A stretch of 64,000 nucleotides of DNA. Origin: Deltaproteobacteria bacterium (GTDB lineage: Bacteria > Myxococcota_A > Polyangia > Polyangiales > Houyiibacteriaceae). Numbering within the stretch: position 1 is the first letter of the stretch; each line of letters starts with the position of its first letter. The stretch covers positions 310,001-374,000 of the forward strand of contig JAEPMI010000014.1 in NCBI GenBank assembly GCA_017644045.1. Reading direction: 5' to 3'. The notes below the pieces were generated by a model. The model worked only from the letters and a program-made list of their open reading frames with translations, was not told the origin of the DNA and did no database searches. The position numbers and the translations under genes were made by a program. Of this stretch, positions 51,344 to 60,248 are shown one piece after another.

Positions 51344-51494
51344 GAAAGCGGCGCGGGCGCTGTCGCGCCCTGAGCACGCACTCGGCCGCCGTCCCCTCAC
51401 GCTCGAAAATACTCGGCATTTCCTCGGTTCGCGGACGCGACCGAGCACGCACCCAGACCACGAATCACCTCACGCCCCCTTCTCATCGACCCAC
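51332..51494. repeat. 15-bp perfect inverted repeat flanking the intergenic gap
   Basis: GTGGGTCGATGAGAA (51332-51346, containing the stop codon of the first paralogue) and TTCTCATCGACCCAC (51480-51494, just before the start of the second) are exact reverse complements 133 bases apart. Transcribed, they could pair and fold the junction between the two giant genes. The gap itself holds no gene. Confidence 0.7.
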
Positions 51495-51497
51495 GTG

Positions 51498-54400
51498 ATG
51501 ACCATGCGAACTCTGATCGTCCTCTTCCTCGCCTTCGCGCTCGCCTGCGGCGCGCGCCAGTCCGGCAGCACCCTGCCGCCCGAGCTCGCCGAGATCGAGC
51601 GGCAGATGAACGAGCTGCGCGCCGCCGCGGCCGCCAACCCGAACGACCCGGAGATCTGGGGCATGCTCGCCGAGCTCGAGCTCCTCGGCGAAGCGGGCGA
51701 CGCCAGCAAGGCGCGTGCGGCGATCGATCACGCGATTCAGATCGGTCCCACGAACGCGTACAAGGCGCGGCTCCACCTGCTGAGCGCCTGGGAGCACGAG
51801 CTCCACGGCCGCTTCCCCGGTTCGCTCACGGCGTACCTCGCTGCGGCGGACCACGCGCGGCTCTCGGGGCCGAACGAGCCCGGCGGGCAGTGGACGGCGC
51901 TCATCGCCGAGATCGCCCTCGACGGAGCGCGCAGCGCTCGTGGCAGCGTGCCGCGCTTCGACGCGCAGGTGGTGCCGGTGCTCGAGCGGATCCTCGCGGA
52001 GCCCGGCTCCCTCGGACACGCCGCGGTCGACTCGGCTGCGATCGCGCTCCTCGTCGCGCGGCAGCGCGCGGGCGATCGCGACGCCGAGGACGCGCACGCG
52101 AGCCGTCTGAACTGCGTGACCGAGTGGAAGGGCATCGGTCCCTTCGGTCCCTACACGAACCTCTCGTTCGACCAGCGCCTCGCGCCGGAGATGCGGCCCG
52201 GGCCCATCGAGGGCGAGTTCGACCTCCGCCCGGGCGCGGAAGGCCAGGAGCCCTTCGAGGGCGAGGCCAACGGTTGTCAGGTCAGCTTCACCAACGAGGA
52301 GCACGCGGCGCCGGGCTCCACCATCGTCGAGACCTTCGTCGACGTCGCCCGCGGCGGTCCGCATCTGCTGCGCATCGACACCAGCGCCTCCTTCCGGCTC
52401 TACGTCGACAACCAGCCGATCATCGTGGTGGACCGCCGCATCGAGATCGCACCGTCCTACACCTTCGTGCCGCTGCAGCTCGACGCCGGTCGCCACGAGA
52501 TCGAGCTCAAGCTGACCACCCGAGCGAGCGCACCGACCCTCGCGGTCGCGCTCGACTGGCCCGGCCGACTCGGCGCCGGGTACGACCCGGCCCGCGGCGC
52601 GGCGATCCCCGAGCCGACCACGCCGGCCGAGCTCGTGATCGCGGCTCGCTCGCTCAACGGCCGGGGGGATGGAGTGAACGCGGCGGCCATGGTGGGCATC
52701 GGTGACGGTGGTCCGCTGGCCTCGGCGGCCATGCTCGTCCAGAAGATCGATCTGCTCGGCGGCGATCCCTTCTTCCCGGACGACAAGCGGCAGGCGATCC
52801 AGACGCTGCTCTACCAGCGGGCGCACGAGCGCGATCCGCAGGCGCTCTATCCGGCCATCCGGGAGGTGCTTCGGCAGGAAGACCCGAACGCGGTCTTCCA
52901 GGGCTTCACCGACCTGAGTCAGCGCTACCCCGACGTGGTCGAGCTCCGCTACATCCATGCCGAGCTGCTCGGCCAGCGGGGGCGCACGACCGAGGCCGAG
53001 GCCGAGCTGCGCGAGATCCGCGCCGACTTCCCGAACGAGTGCGCGCCCATCACGCGGCTGCGCACGCTGCTGAGCGAAGGCTCGCGCGTCGACGAGGCGA
53101 ACGCCCTCGTCGACGACCTGGTCGCCTGCGACGCCACGACCAGCGCACGCTTCGAGCTCCTACTCGACCAGCGCCACTGGGACGCTGCGGCCGAGGAGCT
53201 CACGCGCCTCGAGCCCTTCCTCGAGGACGACGCGCTGCGTGGTCAGCGGCTCCGGCTCGCGATTCAGCGCGGTGACGAGGAGACCGAAGACCGGATCCGC
53301 GGCGAGATCACGGCCGAGGCCCCCGAGTCCCGCAGCGCGATCACTCGGCAGGTCGACCTCGCGTTGGCGGCCAACCAGCGCGGTCGAGCGCTCCGCTTGC
53401 TGGACGAAGCGGCCGAGCGTGACCCGAACCGCATGGAAGGGCTGCGCAACCTCCGGCGCGACCTGACCGGCCGCGACGACATGGAGGCCTTCCGCATCGA
53501 CGGCGCCGAAGTCCTTCGGCGCTACGAGGAGGAGGGCGACCCCTATCCCGACGCCCCGCAGGTGCTCGTGCTCGACTACATGGTCACGCGCATCTACCCG
53601 GACGGCTCGGCGCGCCACCTCGTGCACCAGATCACGCGGGTGCAGAGCGAAGAGGCCAAGGACCGGCTCGGCCAGTACCACCCGGGTGGCCGGATGCTCA
53701 CGCTGCGGACCATCAAGCCCGACGGGCGCCGGCTCGAGCCCGAGCGCATCGCGGGCGTGGACAGCATCCCGCTGACCGACCTCGCCGTCGGCGACTACGT
53801 CGAGGAGGAGTACATCCGCACCGAGGGCCCGCGCCTCAACGGCGGCTTCCTCTTCCCCGGCTGGTCCTTCGACAGCCCGATCCAGCCGTTCCACCACAGC
53901 GAGATGATCGCGGTGGTGCCCGAGGGCGTGGAGCTCACGGTGGAGACCACGGGCCCGGCGCCGGCCGGCACCGAGGAGCGTCGCGGCGGCGAGCGCATCG
54001 TGCGATGGCTGATGCAGAACGTGCCCATCGTGGAGCCGGAGCCGGACACGGTGCCGCTGCCCTACACCCGGCCGTCGCTCCGCTTCGGTTGGAAGGCGGA
54101 CTGGGAGCCGCACTTCGAGGCCGAGTACGACTTCCTGCTCGACCGCAGCCCGGGCCACCCGGTCGCGAACAATCTCTGCCTCTCGCTCATCGAAGGCTCG
54201 GAGACTCCCGAAGTGGCGGTGCGGCGAGTGGTCGACTGGGTGCACGATCAGATCGAGCCCGGCGAGGGTTGGGGCGCGATGGCCCCGTCCATGCTGCTCG
54301 CCGGTCAGGGGCACCCGACCCGCCTCGTGCACTACCTGCTGAACCAGTGCGGCATTCCCGCGAAGCTCGCGCTGGTCCGCGGCCTCCACGAGCGGCAGCC

Positions 54401-55244
54401 GGGGGAGCTGGCCGACAGCAGCCTCTTCGACAGCGTGGTGCTGGTGCTCGAGTCGGAGAGCGGTGGCGAACCCCTCGTCGTCTCGGTCGGCAACCGCGAC
54501 GGGAGCTGGCGTTGGATCCCCGCGGGCCTCCGCGGTCAGCAGGCCGTGGTGCTCGCCGATGGGTTCCCGCGGGTCACCGTGCCGGACAGCGGACCGACCA
54601 CCGACGCCCGTCGCTTCCGTGTGAACGTGGCGATGGGGCAGGGCGGCGCGGCGACGCTGCAGGTCGCCGAGCAGCACTCGGGTCTCGCGGGCGCGACCTG
54701 GCGGCAGACCTTCCGCCGCGTGCCGGAGGCCGAGCTCGATCGCCTGATGAAGGAGAACTACGTCGGGCGGATCTTCCCGGGCGCGCAGGTCACGAGCCTG
54801 GAGATCCCCAACGCCGGCGCCCGCGAGGAGCCGCTCGAGATGACCTACACCGCCGAGCTCCCCCGCTTCGGTCGGCCCACCGGCGGCGGGGTGCTCGTGC
54901 CCAACGTCTTCGCCGTGGACCTGGCGCAGGCCCTCGCCCAGCGCGCCAGCCGCACGACGACGCTGGGGGTCGGCAACCGCGCGACGGAGGTCGTCACCCG
55001 CATCGAGGGCGTGGCTTCGCCGGAGCAGACCGTGGCCCGATTGCCCGCGGTGGCCCTCGAAGGCTTCGGCGGGAGCCGCTACACGCGCGAGGCGCGGGTC
55101 GAGAACGGCGTGGTGGTCATCACCCGCAAGCTCGTCGTCCCGGAGACCAACGTCCCCGCGAGCGAGTACGAGGCGTTCGCCCGCTTCTGCCGCGCGGTGA
55201 CCGAAGCCGAGATGGTCGAGATTCCAGTTCGCGTCGCGAACTGA
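51498..55244 (+). CDS. Paralogue with DUF3857-like and inactive transglutaminase-like domain, lipoprotein
   Basis: About 1248 residues; TLIVLFLAFALACG is a lipoprotein signal. The layout copies the preceding gene: beta domain with WKGIGPFGPY, TPR-like helices, DUF3857-like part, transglutaminase-like fold and a C-terminal beta region. But the catalytic segment GDCKD of the paralogue is here GQGHP (936-940), so the Cys is lost, and the His of FNHAIAYV is Ser979 in FDSVVLVL; only an Asp (about 1001) remains. It is thus a pseudo-enzyme, perhaps a partner or regulator of the active paralogue. Start could also be GTG 51495 or ATG 51504. A hairpin follows the stop. Confidence 0.85.
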   Translation: MTMRTLIVLFLAFALACGARQSGSTLPPELAEIERQMNELRAAAAANPNDPEIWGMLAELELLGEAGDASKARAAIDHAIQIGPTNAYKARLHLLSAWEHELHGRFPGSLTAYLAAADHARLSGPNEPGGQWTALIAEIALDGARSARGSVPRFDAQVVPVLERILAEPGSLGHAAVDSAAIALLVARQRAGDRDAEDAHASRLNCVTEWKGIGPFGPYTNLSFDQRLAPEMRPGPIEGEFDLRPGAEGQEPFEGEANGCQVSFTNEEHAAPGSTIVETFVDVARGGPHLLRIDTSASFRLYVDNQPIIVVDRRIEIAPSYTFVPLQLDAGRHEIELKLTTRASAPTLAVALDWPGRLGAGYDPARGAAIPEPTTPAELVIAARSLNGRGDGVNAAAMVGIGDGGPLASAAMLVQKIDLLGGDPFFPDDKRQAIQTLLYQRAHERDPQALYPAIREVLRQEDPNAVFQGFTDLSQRYPDVVELRYIHAELLGQRGRTTEAEAELREIRADFPNECAPITRLRTLLSEGSRVDEANALVDDLVACDATTSARFELLLDQRHWDAAAEELTRLEPFLEDDALRGQRLRLAIQRGDEETEDRIRGEITAEAPESRSAITRQVDLALAANQRGRALRLLDEAAERDPNRMEGLRNLRRDLTGRDDMEAFRIDGAEVLRRYEEEGDPYPDAPQVLVLDYMVTRIYPDGSARHLVHQITRVQSEEAKDRLGQYHPGGRMLTLRTIKPDGRRLEPERIAGVDSIPLTDLAVGDYVEEEYIRTEGPRLNGGFLFPGWSFDSPIQPFHHSEMIAVVPEGVELTVETTGPAPAGTEERRGGERIVRWLMQNVPIVEPEPDTVPLPYTRPSLRFGWKADWEPHFEAEYDFLLDRSPGHPVANNLCLSLIEGSETPEVAVRRVVDWVHDQIEPGEGWGAMAPSMLLAGQGHPTRLVHYLLNQCGIPAKLALVRGLHERQPGELADSSLFDSVVLVLESESGGEPLVVSVGNRDGSWRWIPAGLRGQQAVVLADGFPRVTVPDSGPTTDARRFRVNVAMGQGGAATLQVAEQHSGLAGATWRQTFRRVPEAELDRLMKENYVGRIFPGAQVTSLEIPNAGAREEPLEMTYTAELPRFGRPTGGGVLVPNVFAVDLAQALAQRASRTTTLGVGNRATEVVTRIEGVASPEQTVARLPAVALEGFGGSRYTREARVENGVVVITRKLVVPETNVPASEYEAFARFCRAVTEAEMVEIPVRVAN

Positions 55245-55255
55245 TCGTTTCTCTT

Positions 55256-55278
55256 GGGGGATTTTCGGAGAATCCCCC
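55256..55278 (+). terminator. Hairpin after the second transglutaminase-like gene
   Basis: GGGGGATT (55256-55263) pairs perfectly with AATCCCCC (55271-55278) across a 7-base loop, 12 bases past the stop. No strong T-run follows, so termination strength is uncertain. Confidence 0.5.
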
Positions 55279-55433
55279 GACTCGTCGGGAGTGAATCCCT
55301 CCTCGTCTCCCCAAAAAGCTGAACGTCTCGCGGCGTGGCCGCTCGGTGCGTCCTCGCGCTTCGCGCTACGTCCTCCGCCACCCATCGGCTCGAAACTGCG
55401 CTTCGCACTCGGCGCTCGGTATCATGGCCGGCG

Positions 55434-56522
55434 ATGCGGCTGGTCTCCACGCTGACGATCCTCCTCGCGCTCGGGTGCGATGGGGGGTCCTCGGTGCCCG
55501 AGCCGGACCCGTCCGAGAGCCGCGTGTGGCTGCGTGGCGACCTCCACCTGCACTCGCACCACAGCACCGACGCGCTCGACAACCGGATGGACGCCATCGT
55601 CGCGCGCGCCGAGAGCGTGGGCTTCGACTACTTCGTGGTGACCGACCACGACAACCACGTCGACGGGATGCTCGCGACCTGGGACGACCCGGCCTATCGC
55701 TCCGACGCGATGGTCCTCCTCTATGGCGTCGAGTGGACCAGCGCCGTCGGCCACGCGAACTTCTTCGGCGCCGAGCCCTTCGACCACCCCGCTCTCTACG
55801 CGCTGCGCGAGGGTTCGAGCGGTCAGGCCATCGCGGACGAAGCCGAACGACAGGGGCTGCACTTCTCGGTCAACCACCCGCTCGGGAGCGATCCCTGGGA
55901 GCTCGGCTTCGAGCACGACATCGACGGCATCGAGGTCTGGAACGCGCTCTTCTTGGTCCCCAACGACAACGAGGGCGCCCTCGCGCTCTGGGACACGCTG
56001 CTCGCCGAGGGGCGTCGCATCACGGCGCGCGGCGGGAGCGACAACCATCACCAGGAGACCTCGGAGGCGGACCTCTTCAACCTCGGCAACCCCACGACCT
56101 GGGTCCTGGCGGAAGGCCGGACGCCCGAAGCCGTCATCGCGGCCTTGAACGGCGGTCACGCGACCGTGAGCTACGCCCCGAGCGCAGAGCGGATCGACTT
56201 CACCGCCGACGCCGACGGGGACGGAGTGGCGGAGACGGTGGTCGGGGATTCGGTGCCGGTGGGGGAGCTCGACTTCCGCTTGGTGATCACGGGAGCGCGC
56301 GCCGGCGCGACCTACGCGCTCCGCGTCGTGAAGAACGGAGCGACCTTCCTCGAGCGCGAGGTCGGTGCCGACCCGGTGACCTTCTCCGACACGCCGACCG
56401 AGCGCTCGAGCTACCGGGTCGAGGTCCGCGGCGAGGTCCCCGACGCTCCGTCGGCGGGCGCGATCCTCTTCGGTGATATGGTCGCTCTTTCCAACCCGAT
56501 CTACGTCGGCTTCGACGACTGA
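55434..56522 (+). CDS. CehA/McbA-like PHP-family metallohydrolase lipoprotein
   Basis: About 362 residues with a lipoprotein signal (STLTILLALGC). The PHP metal motifs are all visible: DLHLHSHHSTD (about 37-47), TDHDNH, GVEWTS, FSVNHPLGSD and GGSDNHH (about 200-206). The CehA/McbA group hydrolyses carbamates, and other PHP members act as phosphoesterases. This one has a C-terminal beta domain (about 255-362). It should act at the envelope with two or three metal ions; substrate unknown. ATG 55434 is preferred as the signal starts there. Confidence 0.85.
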   Translation: MRLVSTLTILLALGCDGGSSVPEPDPSESRVWLRGDLHLHSHHSTDALDNRMDAIVARAESVGFDYFVVTDHDNHVDGMLATWDDPAYRSDAMVLLYGVEWTSAVGHANFFGAEPFDHPALYALREGSSGQAIADEAERQGLHFSVNHPLGSDPWELGFEHDIDGIEVWNALFLVPNDNEGALALWDTLLAEGRRITARGGSDNHHQETSEADLFNLGNPTTWVLAEGRTPEAVIAALNGGHATVSYAPSAERIDFTADADGDGVAETVVGDSVPVGELDFRLVITGARAGATYALRVVKNGATFLEREVGADPVTFSDTPTERSSYRVEVRGEVPDAPSAGAILFGDMVALSNPIYVGFDD

Positions 56523-56566
56523 CCGCGAATCGTTGGGGTGACTGAGTCGCCTCCGCTGTAACTCGA

Positions 56567-56579
56567 TCCGACGGTCGGA
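56567..56579. promoter_or_regulatory. Palindromic candidate operator upstream of ectB
   Basis: TCCGAC-G-GTCGGA is a perfect inverted repeat 88-100 bases before ATG 56667. A TATGCT element near 56610 could serve as a -10 box. No promoter can be fixed with confidence. Confidence 0.3.
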
Positions 56580-56666
56580 CGACAAATGCACCGAGGGGCG
56601 GCGTGTATGCTGCGCTCGAGGCAGCGCGACGAACGCGCCGCCATCCTCCAAGCAGAGAAGGACGAG

Positions 56667-57923
56667 ATGAAGGTTTTCGATGAGCTCGAGTCGGAGATTC
56701 GCGGCTACTGCCGGGTGTACCCGACCGTCTTCGAATCGGCGCAGAACGCGCGGCAGGTGGACGAGAACGGGAAGTCGTACATCGACTTCTTCGCGGGGGC
56801 GGGCGTGCTCAACTTTGGGCACAACAACCCGAAGATGAAAGAGGCGATGATCGACTTTCTACAGAAAGACGGCGTCGCTCACAGCCTCGACATGCACACC
56901 ACGGTCAAGCGTGACTTCTTGCAGAAGTTCCACGACGTGGTGCTGAAGCCGAGAGGCATGGACCACAAGATGCAGTTCATGGGCCCCACCGGCACCAACG
57001 CGGTGGAGGCGGCCCTGAAGCTCGCGCGGCTGGTCACCGGGCGACACCTGGTCGTTGCGTTCACTCATGGGTTTCATGGGATGACCCTCGGCTCCTTGGC
57101 ATGCACGGCGCGCTCCGTATTCCGAGATGCCGCCGGGGTCCCATTGGGCCACGTGACCCACCAGGTCTATGGTCACGAGGACGACCCCTCCGCCGGACCT
57201 GAGACGATCGACGCCCTCCGCGCGCTGTTCGAGGATCGCGCCAGCGGCTACGAGATGCCGGCCGCGTTCCTGGTCGAGCCGTTGCAGGCCGAAGGGGGGG
57301 TGCGCGTGGCGCGAGCCGAATGGCTGCGGAAGTTGCAGAAGCTCGCCAAGGATCTGGGCGCGCTTCTGATCTTCGACGACATCCAGGCGGGCGTCGGTCG
57401 GACGGGCAGCTACTTCAGCTTCGACGGCATGGACCTCGACCCGGACATCGTCACGATGGCCAAGGGGATCGGCGGCTTCGGCACGCCGCTCGCCATGAAC
57501 CTGGTGAAGCCGGAGCACGACGAGCACTGGAAGCCGGGCCAGCACACGGGGACCTTCCGTGGTCAGGGGCTGAGCTTCGTCGCCGGCACGGTGGCGCTCT
57601 CGTACTTCGAGGACGACACCTTGATGAACGAGGTGAAGGCGAAGGGCGAGCGGATCCGCGGGGCCATGCAGGCTATCGCCGACGAGCACCAGAGCAAGCG
57701 GAAGATGCAGGTGCGCGGCAAGGGCATGATGCAGGCGCTCGATCTCGGCGACAACGAGGTCGCGAAGAAGGTCGTGGCGACCAGCTTCGAGAAGGGCCTG
57801 CTCATCGGCGGATGCGGCGACGGGGGTCGCGTCATGAAGGCGATCCCGCCGCTGACGATCCCGGACGAGGACCTGAAGGAAGGCCTCGACATCTTCGCCG
57901 CGGCCGTCGCGGCGAGCGTCTAG
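56667..57923 (+). CDS. ectB: Diaminobutyrate--2-oxoglutarate transaminase
   Basis: The 418-residue protein matches EctB in length and motifs: ARQVDENGKSYIDFFAGAG, VAHSLDMHT, FMGPTGTNAVEAALKLAR (PLP phosphate loop), HGFHGMTLGSLACT, IFDDIQAGVGRTG (Asp to PLP nitrogen) and TMAKGIGGFGTPLAM with the PLP lysine. EctB makes 2,4-diaminobutyrate from aspartate semialdehyde, the first step of ectoine synthesis. No ectA or ectC is in the window, so here it may supply diaminobutyrate for peptides, siderophores or polyamine-like products, or work with genes elsewhere. AGAAGGA precedes ATG 56667. A long hairpin lies at its 3' end. Confidence 0.9.
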   Translation: MKVFDELESEIRGYCRVYPTVFESAQNARQVDENGKSYIDFFAGAGVLNFGHNNPKMKEAMIDFLQKDGVAHSLDMHTTVKRDFLQKFHDVVLKPRGMDHKMQFMGPTGTNAVEAALKLARLVTGRHLVVAFTHGFHGMTLGSLACTARSVFRDAAGVPLGHVTHQVYGHEDDPSAGPETIDALRALFEDRASGYEMPAAFLVEPLQAEGGVRVARAEWLRKLQKLAKDLGALLIFDDIQAGVGRTGSYFSFDGMDLDPDIVTMAKGIGGFGTPLAMNLVKPEHDEHWKPGQHTGTFRGQGLSFVAGTVALSYFEDDTLMNEVKAKGERIRGAMQAIADEHQSKRKMQVRGKGMMQALDLGDNEVAKKVVATSFEKGLLIGGCGDGGRVMKAIPPLTIPDEDLKEGLDIFAAAVAASV

Positions 57924-57932
57924 CGGTCGCGA

Positions 57933-57977
57933 CATCTCCTGGGTCGCCGGCGCCGAGGCGCTCAGACCCAGGAGATG
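57933..57977. terminator. 13-bp hairpin between convergent ectB and unknown gene
   Basis: CATCTCCTGGGTC (57933-57945) pairs perfectly with GACCCAGGAGATG (57965-57977). The right arm is the last codons of the convergent gene. No T-run; likely a two-way terminator. Confidence 0.5.
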
Positions 57978-58585
57978 GCGAACGCGCAGGTGGTATCGCT
58001 GCGGTGGTTCGGTAGCTCCCGGACGTAGACCTTGCGCGCGACGAGCTCGAGCGTGCTCTCGAACATCCCGCTCCAGGCGTTCCGGAAGTACACCCCGCGC
58101 GACATCGGCATGCCGTAGGCCTCGACGCGGATGTCCTTCGGGCCGGTCTGCACCACCGCGCTGGCGCCGCCTTGGAAGAGACGGTCCCAGGCGGTCGGGA
58201 AGCGGCCGAGCACCTGGACCGGGGTGACCGCGCCGGAGGCCTTGAGCCCCCGAATCACCGTGCCCGCCCAGCCGTGCTGGACGCGCTCGGCGACCACGCG
58301 ACCCATGGCCCAGTGGTCGGCTCCGGGGAGATCGAGCTGGTCGACCGAACGGTAGTGGCCGAGGGCGACGTCGACCGGGATCCAGGTCGAGGGCACCAGG
58401 CCACGGATCGCGTCGTGGAGCTCGGGCTCGAGGAACGAGAAGTACGCGTCGTTCAGGCCGCGGTCGCGGACTCCGCGTACGGACGAGGCGAGGAGCGTGC
58501 CGCGCACCTTCGTCAGGGGTGGCACCTGCCCCTTCGGGAAGGGCAGCTCGGCCAGCACCCGTTCGTCGAACCCCACGCTCCGCAC
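57962..58585 (-). CDS. Myxobacterial TIGR02265/DUF2378-like protein
   Basis: A 207-residue soluble protein. The patterns STWIPVDVALGHYRSVDQL, MGRVVAERVQHG, FPTAWDRLFQGGASAVVQTGPKD-like and YFRNAWSG follow the TIGR02265 (DUF2378) family restricted to myxobacteria, of unknown function and distantly likened to heme/NO-binding or signalling domains. Family assignment is tentative. It lies next to a diguanylate cyclase on the same strand, 66 bases downstream of it, which suggests a signalling role (inference). Confidence 0.5.
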   Translation of the reverse strand: MRSVGFDERVLAELPFPKGQVPPLTKVRGTLLASSVRGVRDRGLNDAYFSFLEPELHDAIRGLVPSTWIPVDVALGHYRSVDQLDLPGADHWAMGRVVAERVQHGWAGTVIRGLKASGAVTPVQVLGRFPTAWDRLFQGGASAVVQTGPKDIRVEAYGMPMSRGVYFRNAWSGMFESTLELVARKVYVRELPNHRSDTTCAFAISWV

Positions 58586-58631
58586 GCCTCCATCCTATCA
58601 GGCGTTTTGTCCGGCGCTCTGCATCCAGGGA

Positions 58632-58646
58632 GCTCGCAGCGCGAGC
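58632..58646 (-). terminator. Small hairpin after the diguanylate cyclase gene
   Basis: GCTCGC-AGC-GCGAGC forms a 6-bp stem six bases past the stop of the cyclase gene (minus strand). No T-run; weak terminator at most. Confidence 0.3.
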
Positions 58647-58651
58647 GTGCT

Positions 58652-60070
58652 TCACTCGGGGCTGTCGATAATGCCCGCCACGACCCGGTTCCGGCCGCGC
58701 TTCTTTGCCTCGTAGAGGAGCTCGTCGGCGCGCTGAAGGTTCGCATCCATGGGGAGGCTCGGATCGCATTGGACGACCCCCGCGCTGATGCTGACTCCCT
58801 CCAGCGGCCCGTCGAAGGTGAGCGCCGCGACGGCCAATCGCAGGCGCTCCGCCACCAGCCGTCCGCCTTCGAGCGGCGCGTCCGGTAGCACGATCACGAA
58901 CTCCTCACCGCCCCACCGCGCCACCAGATCGACCACTCGCACGCGAAGGCGGAGTGCCGCAGCCACCGCGCAGATCACCTCGTCACCCACGTTGTGCCCG
59001 TACGTGTCGTTCACCTGCTTGAAGTGGTCGATGTCGCAGATCACCAGGCAGACCGGCCGCTTGCTTCGCTTCGAGCGCGTGAGCTCGTGCTCGATTCGCT
59101 CCCGACAGCGCCGCCGGTTCGCGAGTTTCGTGAGCGGGTCGGTGGCCGCGACCTCCTCGAGCCGTTCCCTCAGCACCAGGGCTCGGGCGACCGGCGCGAG
59201 CTCGTGGGCCATGTGCGCCGCGAGCGAGCGGGTCCAATCATCCAGACCCTTCGGACCTCCGAAGAGGGTCAACGTGCCGAGGGGCTCCCCCTGAGCTTCG
59301 ATCGACCAGCTCGTGGGGGGGCCCGGCGGAGCGATGGGGCCGCGTACGTCTCGGACGCACGCCAATCGTTCGACGCTCGCGCCGAGAGGATCGATCGACA
59401 GAGCCTCGATGCCCTCGAGCTCATCCGCGGGCCACGCGTCATTGGTGTGGATGGCCACCAGGCGGCCGGATGGGCCGATGAGCTCGAGCACGGCGTAGCT
59501 GTGCTGGAGGACCTCCGAACAGAGCGCCAGCACGGCGTGGGCGAGGTCGCTTCGGTTCGTTGCGTGACCGACCACGCCCCGAACCTCCGCGGAGACGAGC
59601 GTCAGGAAGAGGTGCTTCTCCAGAATCCTGGAGAGCCGGTGAATCGGGTCGGTCGAGCCGACCGAAGGGCCGATCGGCTTGGTCGCGCGCGGCTCCGCCC
59701 GATCCACGAGCCCTTCCACGGTTTCGACCAGCGACGAGCTCGCGTCGGCCTTGGTGATGAATGCCCGCGCTCCCGCGTGGCGGGCGCAGAACCGATTGTA
59801 GGGGGTATCGGTCGCCGTCAGCATGACGATGGGAACATCGGCCGTGACGGGATCGTCCTGCAGGACACGACAGAGCTGGAGTCCCGACAGGTCTCCCATG
59901 GTCATGTCCGTGATGATGGCGTCGAACGGCTCCTCCAGGGCCTGCTTGAAGGCCTCTTCTCCGGACGACGCCTCGACGACCACGAAGCGTGCCTGCTCCA
60001 ACATCATCCGGACCCTCCTGCGGATCGCCGTGCTGTCGTCGACGACCAGCACTCGAGGGGGTGGGAGCAT
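58652..60070 (-). CDS. Response regulator-GAF-like diguanylate cyclase (GGDEF)
   Basis: About 472 residues: a receiver (VVDD, phospho-acceptor Asp in IITDMTMGDLSG, lysine in FITKAD), a GAF-like middle part (about 165-310) and a GGDEF domain with WGGEEF and, five residues before it, RVVD, an intact RxxD product-inhibition site. It should make cyclic di-GMP when phosphorylated or when the GAF part binds a ligand. ATG 60070 places the receiver at the start; ATG 60109 is an alternative. An AT-rich region with TTGAAA repeats lies upstream, shared with the divergent sterol desaturase gene. Confidence 0.88.
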   Translation of the reverse strand: MLPPPRVLVVDDSTAIRRRVRMMLEQARFVVVEASSGEEAFKQALEEPFDAIITDMTMGDLSGLQLCRVLQDDPVTADVPIVMLTATDTPYNRFCARHAGARAFITKADASSSLVETVEGLVDRAEPRATKPIGPSVGSTDPIHRLSRILEKHLFLTLVSAEVRGVVGHATNRSDLAHAVLALCSEVLQHSYAVLELIGPSGRLVAIHTNDAWPADELEGIEALSIDPLGASVERLACVRDVRGPIAPPGPPTSWSIEAQGEPLGTLTLFGGPKGLDDWTRSLAAHMAHELAPVARALVLRERLEEVAATDPLTKLANRRRCRERIEHELTRSKRSKRPVCLVICDIDHFKQVNDTYGHNVGDEVICAVAAALRLRVRVVDLVARWGGEEFVIVLPDAPLEGGRLVAERLRLAVAALTFDGPLEGVSISAGVVQCDPSLPMDANLQRADELLYEAKKRGRNRVVAGIIDSPE

Positions 60071-60110
60071 GCGGTGCACGTTTCGGATACTACATGCCTC
60101 CGCATCCATG

Positions 60111-60135
60111 ATTGAAATCGATTGAAACTTTGAAA
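60111..60135. repeat. Phased TTGAAA direct repeats in a divergent promoter region
   Basis: ATTGAAA (60111-60117), ATTGAAA (60121-60127) and TTGAAA (60130-60135) lie about one helical turn apart in an unusually A+T-rich patch between the diguanylate cyclase and sterol desaturase genes. They could bind a regulator on one face of the helix; no matching regulator can be named. Confidence 0.4.
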
Positions 60136-60248
60136 CACAACCTCGTTGCAAACGGGTTCAGTCGCCCTTCGCGGCGTGGGCGATCGTGGGGCTTGCCGGA
60201 GCGGCGCGTCTCTTGCAGCGTTGGTGACGGCCCAAGGCCTTGCGACCG

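Noticed and set aside
48020-51448. A 1142-codon open frame on the minus strand opposite the first transglutaminase-like gene
   Set aside because: Same reason: shadow of a real gene with intact catalytic motifs; composition is Arg/Val/Asp repeats without domain patterns.
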